Assembly (NCBI RefSeq): GCF_000281045.1
Contig: NW_008246106.1
Location: 140,447-161,752, forward strand
Source of the DNA: Saprolegnia diclina VS20
Lineage: Eukaryota; Oomycota; Saprolegniomycetes; Saprolegniales; Saprolegniaceae
Length of the DNA: 21,306 nucleotides
Direction of reading: 5' to 3'
Shown: positions 1 through 8,659 of the stretch, piece by piece
Layout: the number at the start of each line of letters is the position of its first letter
Position numbering within the stretch: the stretch's first letter is position 1
Notes under the pieces: model-generated
Databases searched by the model: none
Seen by the model: only the letters and a program-made list of their open reading frames with translations
What the model was told of the DNA's origin: nothing
Made by a program: the position numbers and the translations under genes

Positions 1-539
1 TGTTGCTTGATTTTTCACTGCAAAGTCGCGTGTGTTCAAGCTCGTTTAAAGCTTGCAGAGTGGCACCCTTTTTGCTAAACTCGGAGTTTGAATCGCACGG
101 TGTTTGGTCATTGCTTTTCACTAGCAAAGTTGAAGCAAGCCCGAAATGACTCCACGAACGCCGCCACCCTGCCGTCATTGTTGCACTTGTCCGCCTATGA
201 TGATGGCATCCGAGTTTCGGCCGCAAGTCGTACGACGACCCGTTCGCCAAAGTAGGTCGATAGTGCAGCGTCGGGAGTATGATGTACGCGTGAGCACCAT
301 TCACTTTTGTAGAGTAGGCACCTCCTTGTATTGCACTCGAGGTACTCTCCGGAGCAAGTACTCTAACGAGCGTCGACGATACCTCGTTTCGCGTAGCTCG
401 ACATTGGGTCTCCAACGACATTCATCAATGGCCATGGCGGTTGGGCGTCGTCTGAAACCACCTTGCTACAATAGTAACCGGCCGCCTTTTTTTGCGGAAA
501 CCACTACAGTAGCATAGTCCACGTTGTCTTTAAAAAACG
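1..539. other. Upstream region without a recognisable gene
   Basis: An open frame at 146-517 (+) exists, but its translation is Arg/Pro/Cys-rich, lacks any domain I know and resembles a chance frame. The stretch precedes the start of the large membrane-protein locus and presumably holds its promoter. Unlike the other genes here, I see no forward CCAAT pentamer near the start; the only ATTGG (403-407) is in reverse orientation. Confidence 0.4.
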
Positions 540-3060
540 ATGGGTCTCGTGCTGCCTCGACGTCTTGTGGACACGGCAGGTGTGGCCTACACGCTTGGCT
601 CGGCGTGCCTCGGCATTGCTGCGCTTCTCGTGCTCGAGCCGTACATGGCCAACGACTGCTTTTGGCCCGGCTTGTCGACAACCGTGAACGCAGTCGCCAA
701 CCTCGTCAATTTCGAGCTCGCTTTGGCCAGTGCCGGCTCGGCGGATCTGCTGCACCCGTCGTCGTACGCTGCGTGGGATCGATCGCTCGGCGTGCAGCAA
801 GTGTCGGCGCGATCGCTCATGCTACAATCTTGGACGTCCTTTGAGATCGTCATCAACGGGCTCCGCGCTCTCTCGACACGCCAAGTCGCGAATGATCTCG
901 TGACGCTCTACTGCTGGGCAGACGTGGGTCGTAAGTGGGAACTCGCCCTCTCGGCGCCGCGTCAAGCTCGCTGCAACGCGCACATGGCACCGAATGCGGC
1001 CGTGTACCTCGAGACGACGCTGCGCAACATCGACTACGCCGTGGGTCGCGTCCACCAACGACGCCTTTTCCAGACACATTGCACAGCCAATTGCGACAAC
1101 TGGACGAGACGGCGTGACGTGGCTGGACTCACTCCTCGCTCCCCAAGCCCCCGTGGCGGTCGAGGCTGCGCGCTGGACGTCGCATGGACTTGCGTACTAC
1201 CGCCTGCAATGGGGCAACTCCTTTGCCTACAGCCTCGCCGAATCGTTGGCCATCACCAACGGACTCGGCTTGACGTCGCAACAGCTCCTCAAGGTCGTGC
1301 CGGGTGTGCCCCGGAGCTCATACTTTCCGTACACGTCGTTGCTACTCAACAGCGCGCTTCTCCAATTTGTGTTTTACGCGCTGGCCCCAAACACGAGTCT
1401 CATTCGCAACACGCCGTCGCCTTTGACATACATGTCGGGGATTCAGGCGTTCATCCTTGGATTTGCGCTCTCGGAGCTCAACCTTGTGCTGCAAAACACG
1501 GTGGGGCCCCTCTGCATCATTGACGCATATTTTGTTCCGCCCCCCATCGCACTCACGGACGCCGTTCATGCCTTCCGCACCCACGTGCTCACTGCCATGG
1601 TGTCGAATGCGACGTTGGCGACGGCGCTTGAGGCCGTTGGAGATGCATCGATCCAAGTGACACCGCGGCGCTGGCGCGACCCGGCCCTGCGCTTCTACGG
1701 CGGCAACCCGCTCTGCAACACAGCCCCCTTGCGACCGTACGTACAAGCGTCGTTCGGCTTTGACTCGCTCTGCGGTGACCGGAGTCCGCTCAGCGTCACG
1801 TGGCATGTGTTCAACAGCCTTTTTGCGTGGCACATGCTCGGCCAAAACGACGTTAGCGGTAGCCAACACTGTGCGCTCGGAACCACAGCCGAGCATACGC
1901 TGCTGTGCTTCGACATCTTGGCTCGGACAAAAGTCGCACTCGTCCCAGCGACATTTCTTGCGCCATTGCCAATAGCCACCATGTCGAAGCTCCGCCCGGT
2001 CGGAGTGAGTCAAGTGGTGTGGAACCAGTCGGTGGTGACGTTGGAGATGCAACCGCTTCTGGACGGAGGCTTTGCATTCTTTGGCTGGATGGGCTTGTAC
2101 GACTGGGCCATGACCCAGCGTGAGGTGATTGCATTCGAAGGCGACGTAAACACTCTGCATATTCTATCCCCAACCTACCCGACCGTGCCGCAGCCGTTGA
2201 CGACGGTAGCGGGGACGCTGGGGCCGTTTTTGTGGTCGCTGGCCGCCTTGGGCTCGGTGGTGGCCAGTCTGCTTGCGCTCGGCGTGGTTGCGCTCTGGAT
2301 AACGATTCGACCGCAAGCGACGCGCTGGCACCTCTTTCAGCGCCTTGTTGGCACCGTGTGGTTGAGCCGAAGCATCGTCGTGGCGCGGAGCGTGTGTGCG
2401 ATCGCCGCCTTGGCCACGGCTCCGATTGGAGTTCAGTCACTCCACAACGTCGAGTCGCTCGCGATAGCGCCGCGCACGATCTGGATTTCGGGGCTTTTGG
2501 CGTACGAAGCCTCTTGGCTCACTACGGTTGTGCAGGAGATTGTGTCTCCTGTCGTGGCAGAGCGCGAGCTTGCTATGCCGATCGCATGCCTCATTGTCTT
2601 CCTCATTGACGTCGCGTCGCCCGTCACGGCCGCAGCGAGCCTCGAACGAAAGTGTACGATCATCAACCTCACCACCGGCCTCGAGTGCAACATCGGCAGT
2701 GTGACGATTGGTTGGTTTTCGCGCTGTGTGCTCGTGGCCGCGATATGCGTGCTCTGTGGTCTCTGGAGCTCGCGCAACGCAGCGCTGCAAGCCAAGAGCC
2801 TCCTTCTGCCCGCATTGAGTCGCAAGACATTTGCGGCGACGGGTTCGCAAGGGCCTCTTGACAGTGTCACAGCCGTCATGTGCGGTCTCTTCCTCTATTC
2901 TTCTCGCTCTGTCTTTGACGTCAAACTCTGGTTGCGACTGCCTGCGTCCAACATGGCGACGCTGGGGTCTCCTGCGACTCTGCCCGTGCACCAGGCTCCA
3001 AATACCCTTGCCATCGTACCGGAAAGTGCCCCCGAGATTGCAGTGGAGCTCCCCAAGTCG
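540..3060 (+). repeat. Protein module 1 of the duplicated membrane protein
   Basis: First copy of the internal duplication. A signal-anchor-like span (about 560-650) leads into MANDCFWPGLST, an ectodomain to about 2200, then hydrophobic spans near 2215-2310, 2350-2430, 2490-2560, 2575-2640, 2700-2770 and 2865-2920. The copy ends with SVFDVKLWLRL and a Pro/Ala-rich linker of about 40 residues before module 2. One frame change (about 1040-1075) lies just after NAAVYLETTLRN, where module 2 continues with a conserved Trp/Cys stretch. Confidence 0.7.
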
Positions 3061-5720
3061 GACCGCCGCTTGAGTCAATGGCTCCGCTACAGCATTGCCT
3101 TGGCCGGCCTAGCGTATCTGGGCGGTACACTGACAAGCAACGTGGCCTATATATCGGTTCTTGGCGACGCCATGGCCAACGACTTTGGCTGGTCCGGCTT
3201 TAGTACAGCGGGAACCTATGTGTTTTTGGCGCGGATCTTTCACGAGCAGCTCGTTCTAGGCACGAATGCGACCGAGCTGTTTGTGACATTGCCTACGTAT
3301 GGCGACGTGAGCCAGCTGTACAACACGTCGGATACGTCGACCACGTGGTGGGACAGTGCGAGCCATCAAGTGCTGTACGATCCCAACGTGCTGCTCTTGA
3401 CCGACATTGTCAAGGGCCTTCGATCGATGAACCCGTGCCAACTGCCGTGGATGTTTACGCAATACTGTTTTCTCGACTTTGGTCAGCAATGGGAAATGGC
3501 CAACTCGGTCGCTCGCCAGCGGCGGTGCGAACGTGACACGATGGCGTCGAACGCCGCCGTGTACCTCGAAGCCAGTTTGCGCAACGTCCGCGACTGGGCG
3601 GCGTGGAACACTTGCTGGCGCTCGTCGTTTGAGATTGGCATTGCAAGAGAGCTCATGGCGTCCCCAACGGGTCGGCTGTGGCTGGCCACGACGCGCACTG
3701 CGTCGACGTCCATCGAGGGCGAAGTCGGCTACTGGCAACGCTATGGGAAAAGGGCCTATGTGCTGCAGTGGCAAAACTACAAAACGAGCTCGTTCTCGGA
3801 CGCCTTGACCGTCACGTCGGCGCTCGGGCTCACGTACACGCTCCCCATCAGTAAGCGTGACGGTGCCATGCATTTGGATGCACAGACCTCACTGCGCATG
3901 TACTGGTCGTGGGCCAACGACCTCCTGGCGATTGCCGACAACTCGTCTCTCATTGCGGGTCGCAGTCTCTTGCGAAGCAGTGCGGCCTTTGCGTTTTCAA
4001 ACGTATCGAGTGGGGACCTCTTGGTGCAGGCACAGCACCTCCCATCACCATTGTCGGCAGGTTTGGCTTTGGTTCGAGACCTCGTTAGGCCGTTTGGCAG
4101 CATGGATGTGATCTACGTCCCCTGCCCCGACGCCATTCGGCGCTACTATGGGTCATTTACGTCGAGTGTGCATTCGGTCTTGCTAACGAATCTCACAGTT
4201 CAGGCCGAATTTTGGAGTCTGTCAATGCCGGCGTACTTTGGGGACGTCCCGGCGCCGCTTTTGGAGACGACAAATCTGCTCCTTACGGGGGGCAATCTCA
4301 TGTGTGGTGACGACATTGCTCCCGGACCACTCACGTTTGCTGTCTACACGAGCTTTGGAAGCTTCCAACTCTGCAGTACGACGCAACCCGAGTACTTGAG
4401 TCCATCGAGCATACAACTGCTTTGGGCGATGCACGCAGTCATGAGCACACTGCGGCCCCGGTGTCGTGGGACGTCATTTGCGACAGCAACCCGCTCCGCG
4501 AAGTCACGTGCACCGACACGTTGCTTGCGATTGCAACCTTCTTGGACGCTCGACGCAGGTATGTACCGTCCAACGACATGGCAAAAGCAGCAGAGGCCGC
4601 CGTGAGGGAGCTCAACGTGACTGTGCTGCAATTTGTAATAGTGAATGGATCCAGCCAACTGTACCAAGTGGGGCTGGTCGACCCAAAGCTGCCGTCGTGG
4701 CACCTCAACGGCTGGCTCCTCACGTACGAGTGGGTAGCGGGGCTGCGCGAAGTCGTGTCTTTCCGAGGGGATATCGGTGCCATCACGACCATTTCGGCGC
4801 CGGTGCTCATGCGAACCATGCCGCTCGACGACAGTGTCATCACGAGCAAGATCTCGTTCCTCTTCCTTCAGTCCGCCAAGTACGTCACGCTGGTTCTCAT
4901 CGCGGTGAGTGGCACCGCGCTTCTGTACGCGATAGCCTCGAGAGGGCATATCGAAGGCCTCAACCTCTTGGAGCTCAACCGAATTGTGGGGCATGTCTGG
5001 ATTGGGCGACCGCTCTTGATCTTGCGAAGCATAACCGCGCTTTGGCTGCTCAATACGAGTCCACTGCTACTGCAGCAAGTGGGACTGGGCACGACGCTCA
5101 CCGCGCCACCGGTGCCATGGTACGAGACGATCCTTGCGGCCTCGGAGCTCACGTGGGCCGTGTACGTCGTCAACGACCTTGCCAGCTGCGTCACCAAGCA
5201 GCACACACCGTCGATCGCGATGGCCAGCTCGATTCTTACGTGGTTGATTACCGCCGTCTGGACACTGGTGGCTCCGTATCGCTGCCGCGTGCACCTCTTG
5301 CGTCACTGCACCTTTGATGACATGGACAGCGGTGTTCACTGCGTCAGTGGCGATGTGCAAGTCGGTAGCCTCGACCGCGTACTCGGTGACGTTGGTATCG
5401 TGCTCGCTTGCGTGCTTGTCTGTGCGCGGATCGACATGCGGTGCCGCCCACACGTACCGCCAGTTCGAATCCCGACGTTGCTGTTGAATGCGTCGAGCTA
5501 CTACATCTTGGACTTTCGACACTGGCGCCGCGGACAACGCGAGGTGTACTTGGACCAGACCTCCGGTGTGCTCGCGGGCCTCTTGACGCTGCATTGGAAG
5601 TCAACGCTGTACATTTTCGACGTCAAGAGCTGGCGCCTCACAACGGTAACCACCCGCCCGACGACGCCCGAGCTCGCCAAGGCCATTCCTCTCCACGACC
5701 TCGCCGATGACGCGCTTTAG
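540..5720 (+). CDS. Two-module polytopic membrane protein, uncharacterised oomycete family; two frame changes
   Basis: The locus encodes about 1,726 residues with no intron, but in three reading stretches: one from the ATG at 540 to about 1040-1075, a second to about 4430-4450, a third to the stop at 5718-5720. The two frame changes compensate. I chose ATG 540 because a hydrophobic segment follows at once, as at the start of the second module. Each module has one membrane span, a large ectodomain of roughly 450-550 residues, then a cluster of about six membrane spans. Shared words include MAND-W-G-ST near the start, NAAVYLE-SLRN, LQW-N, LGLT and F/S-FDVK-W at the end. I recall similar long multi-pass proteins with an N-terminal MAND motif and an LQWQNY motif in Saprolegniales; no function is known to me. 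Plasma membrane or endomembrane location is inferred. No TAG-ending intron bridges either frame change, so this is a pseudogene, a strain lesion or an assembly error. Confidence 0.72.
3061..5720 (+). repeat. Protein module 2 of the duplicated membrane protein
   Basis: Second copy. A span at about 3085-3165 leads into MANDFGWSGFST (ATG at 3172), an ectodomain with NAAVYLEASLRN and LQWQNY, then a cluster of spans from about 4840 to 5640, ending with IFDVKSWRL. The frame change at about 4430-4450 falls inside the ectodomain, after LLWAMHA. Similarity to module 1 is clear in motif order but only moderate in residues, so the duplication is old. Confidence 0.68.
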
Positions 5721-5869
5721 CACAATACCACTGGACAAATATATTTTACTTTTTCAAAATTCGGCCCACGACGTTGTTTTTTACATGAGGTCGCCGACAA
5801 TATCGAGCACAATCCGAGTTCACCTTGTGGACGCATAATGACTTGAACCCAAATCCCCAAAAGAAGGAG

Positions 5870-5874
5870 CCAAT
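5870..5874 (+). promoter_or_regulatory. CCAAT box upstream of MRS2-like gene
   Basis: A forward CCAAT pentamer lies about 88 bp before the chosen ATG at 5962, inside the 241-bp gap after the membrane-protein gene. NF-Y binding is the known role of such boxes in eukaryotes; here it is inferred from position and from its recurrence at the other genes. Confidence 0.35.
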
Positions 5875-5961
5875 TCAACGCGAGCAACGAAATTGTTGGC
5901 GTCGAGCGGTTTTTCGTGAAACCAACACGGATTTTGCATCCTTCGAGCAACATCGTCCAGC

Positions 5962-7518
5962 ATGAGCTCCCTCCGCGGCCCGCTTGTCAGCGCCGACTTT
6001 CTCGTGAGTCAGCACAGCGACGTGCACTACGATGTCGGGACGTCCATGCACCACGGCAAGCGCCTTGTACAGCACTTTCATTTCACTTGTAAAAGATCAT
6101 TGATCCTGCGTTTGATTAGGCACTTCGGTTCGATATGAATGGGAGCTCGAGCTACGTCGAAGTGACGCGCACGGATGTCCTCAAGCTCGTCCAAGCCGCG
6201 GCAGTATCTGTTCAAGCCACGTCGCCCCGGGACACCGCCAGCCGCCGCATCGAGATTCCCGTACAACACTTTCTTATAGCACTTTTTCTATCTTGTGGGT
6301 ACTACATTTGTAGGCCATTCACATGCGGGATCTGCGCAAACTAGACAACGTGTTTGCAACGGCGAACGAGCCGTCGCTCGTGGTGCGGCAGCAAGCCATC
6401 TTGGTCAACGCCGGTACGACCTCGCTTTCGACATGTAATTTGTGTAGCAAATGACGATAGACCCGGTGCGCGCCGTGATTCTGCGGGATACGTGCCTCGT
6501 CTTTTTGCCCGACGGCGCCGACAGCCTCGTCTCGGCGCTCAAACACTGCTTCAAGGAGCAGCTCGTCGATGGCATGAGCCTGCAATTCGAATTTGCGTGC
6601 GATTTTTTTTGTATTTTGGGGGATTTTGGCATCTCACATGGGATGCTAGTGCGCTCGAGGCCGTGCTGCACACTGTCTGCAAGTCCGCGCACGCACCACT
6701 CAAGGCATAAACTAACGCGATATGTGGTTAGGGTCTTGACAAATGACGGCGAGAAGATCTTGCCCCTCACCAAGGTCTACGTGGACCGCATGGCCCGAGG
6801 CGATCTGCCCATGAACGAAATGGAGACGCTCCGGGCACTCAAGAATAGTTTGCACGAACTCGAGTCCCAGGTACAACTTGTCGTCGAGATAGTCGGTCGA
6901 GCGGTGCTTATTCCATGTCGTAATTTGTAGGTTAGCGGTATGCGACGCATGCTCATGGAGTTCTTGGAGAACGAAGACGAGATGCGCATGCTCAACTTGA
7001 CGACAGTAACCCTATCCACCGATCCTTCGTCGAAGTGACGTGCATCCAACTGTAGATCCACGAGGACCCCGCGCTCGCGAGGGACTTGGAATACCTCGAC
7101 ACTGACAACATCGAGTCATTCCTTGAAGTGTACCTTCACGTACTTTGTCTACACTGTGCCAACGCGACACTGGTCTTGACAAAATGTACATTAGGACATT
7201 TATGCGACCCAGACGCGCGTCGCACTCATGCTGCAAAACATTCAAAACACCGAGGGTCTCGCCATGCTGCGACTGGACACGAAGCGCAACTATCTCCTCA
7301 CCGTCGACTTGACGCTGACGACGTGGACGACGATGATTACGATTCCGACGTTCATCGTCGGCGGGTTTGGCATGAACCTCGACTCGTCAACGCAGCAGAC
7401 ACCCTACATGTTTTGGATCGTCTTTGGCGTCTGCGTCCTCTTTCCCCTCGTCGGTGTACGCTACGTCATGCTCTTTTTGGAGCGGCGCGGCATCAACACG
7501 AGCTGGAGTGCCAACTAA
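5962..7518 (+). CDS. MRS2: CorA-type Mg2+ channel, Mrs2 family (nine exons)
   Basis: Pentameric channel family that lets Mg2+ down its gradient, usually in the mitochondrial inner membrane (Mrs2/Lpe10) or plant membranes. Exons: 5962-6066, 6120-6260, 6314-6413, 6461-6596, 6650-6682, 6732-6870, 6931-7005, 7056-7139, 7195-7518; 378 residues. Every junction is GT...TAG, keeps frame and restores family words: MRDLRKLDNVF, QQAILVNADPVRAVILRD, LQFEFAALEAVLHTVCK, LRALKNSLHELESQV, MRMLMEFLENEDEM. The pore motif GMN (330-332) ends the first membrane span (about 312-331); a second span follows at about 342-366, and the C-terminus is short. That is the diagnostic Mrs2 layout. ATG 5962 is the first in-frame Met of exon 1; the N-terminus has no strong mitochondrial presequence, so an extra upstream exon or a non-mitochondrial location is possible. 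Confidence 0.93.
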
Positions 7519-7917
7519 CCCGCATCGTAGCTTCTAAGAAGAATGCATATATATATGAACGTGCTCCGCGTTATCTCCATAATTAGACAAAGACTTCGCA
7601 TACGTAGCACTACGCTTGAATGCGTGGGAGTTGGCACCAGCACTTGGTCGTTGGGAGTGAGCTGCGTACGGAGAGATCCATCCCGTGGAGGACCCCACTC
7701 GCCGAGTCATAGCTCGCGCGAGGTCATATAGTTATATAAATGCTACAAAAGTTCTAATGCTGCTGATTGGTTTTCGTTCAGAGACCCAACACTTTTTCTG
7801 TTCACTGGGTCGTGCGCACTAAGATCTCCATTCTTATAGCTCGATATATCGACAAATAAAAAACAATAAAAATCACAAAGTTCAAACGTGTCATTTGCAC
7901 TTGTCAGGTCAAGAGCT
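7519..7917. other. Convergent 3' intergenic region
   Basis: This 399-bp gap separates the stops of the Mrs2-like gene (+) and the SF3A2-like gene (-). It is A/T-rich towards 7835-7880, where AATAAA-type words occur on the + strand, consistent with shared 3' ends. I see no coding region, RNA gene or repeat. Confidence 0.45.
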
Positions 7918-8514
7918 TTACAAAGTGCCAAACGTAACGTCAATGGTCAGCGTCTTGCTGAGCTCGTCCCAGGATGCCACGCGAGAGACAATGACGCCAT
8001 GATGCGATAGATCGATATCGACGACCTCATGCCCAGTGCAATGCGCGCGCAGGTACTGCTTGTCGCCATCCGAATCGACCTTGCACTCAAAATCGCCCTG
8101 GCTCCATGGACAAAAGACTTGAATATGCGCAATGTTCGCTTGCGTATCGGGGTCGCGCCGTGTTGTCATCGTGTAGGTCGTCGGTCGCCGCATCGGCGGC
8201 CTTCCTGGAGGCAGCATCCCTGGAGGCAGCAGTCCCGGTGGCTGAGCCTGTACAACAGTACGGTCAGCCGACGTACGCGCCAAGAGGTTGTACTGGTGCC
8301 CTGCGTCACGCGTGTGCGCCATGTATTGTGCTTCATTGGCATGCCAGGAAGCGCACAACCGGCACTCAAAGCCGACGAGTTGTTGGACGAGGATATTTGG
8401 GTTTGCCACGAGGTCCACTGTCTCCAGCGCCAGTCGCCGGAGCCGCTCGCGCCGCGCGACGTTGGCGTCTTGGTTGGCGGCGACCGCTTGCGTCGTCGAC
8501 CGGTTCGAGTCCAT
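7918..8514 (-). CDS. SF3A2: Short divergent SF3A2/PRP11-like splicing factor
   Basis: SF3A2 is the subunit of the U2 snRNP SF3a complex that helps hold U2 on the branch point. The 198-residue product opens with the family signature RRERLRRLALETVDL (about 21-35), then a matrin/U1-type zinc finger C-x2-C-x12-H-x5-H (FECRLC...AHTRDAGH). A Pro/Gly-rich spacer with two PPG-LPPG units follows, then a C-terminal part resembling the SF3A2 domain (RPTTYTMTTRRDPDTQ matches the family's GRPGYKVT-QRD stretch). The family block around PRHRFMSAYEQ is missing, so the protein is shorter and more divergent than a core SF3A2. It may be a paralogue rather than the genome's essential copy. I chose the Met at 8514 by alignment; the frame is open to 8700, but that would overlap the start of the gene opposite. 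Intronless. Confidence 0.78.
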   Translation of the reverse strand: MDSNRSTTQAVAANQDANVARRERLRRLALETVDLVANPNILVQQLVGFECRLCASWHANEAQYMAHTRDAGHQYNLLARTSADRTVVQAQPPGLLPPGMLPPGRPPMRRPTTYTMTTRRDPDTQANIAHIQVFCPWSQGDFECKVDSDGDKQYLRAHCTGHEVVDIDLSHHGVIVSRVASWDELSKTLTIDVTFGTL

Positions 8515-8551
8515 GCGCCGATTGTGACAATCGGACGGGCACGACGATTTC

Positions 8552-8577
8552 ATTGGCTTCTCGTTGGCCAATCCAAT
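8552..8577. promoter_or_regulatory. CCAAT cluster in a bidirectional promoter
   Basis: The 145 bp between the divergent starts at 8514 (-) and 8660 (+) hold three CCAAT pentamers: two in near-tandem on the + strand (8568-8572, 8573-8577) and one on the - strand (8552-8556). They lie 83-92 bp and 38 bp from the respective start codons. A shared NF-Y-type bidirectional promoter is inferred. Confidence 0.42.
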
Positions 8578-8659
8578 CGTTTTGCAGAGAGTGACCATCA
8601 TTCTTGCACCAATCTGCCATTTTGCGTTCGCACAGTCGACGATTCGAGCGACAAGTAGC

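Noticed and set aside
146-517. A 123-codon open frame at the left end
   Set aside because: Arg/Pro-rich with no domain, no family match and no codon bias like its neighbours.
1041-1073. A GT...AG interval that might be an intron explaining the first frame change
   Set aside because: It is 33 nt, a multiple of three, so it does not change frame. It also ends in CAG while all supported introns end in TAG.
1342-2160. Long antisense frame (272 codons) under the membrane-protein gene
   Set aside because: It is a mirror of G/C-ending codons in the real gene. The composition is His/Arg/Gln-rich and no domain is visible.
4376-4438. A GT...AG interval near the second frame change
   Set aside because: It is 63 nt and keeps frame, ends in CAG and would remove conserved residues (LLWAMH).
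4466-5317. A 283-codon + strand frame inside module 2
   Set aside because: It overlaps the frame carrying clear membrane spans and module homology; its own translation is His/Arg/Ala-rich low-quality sequence.
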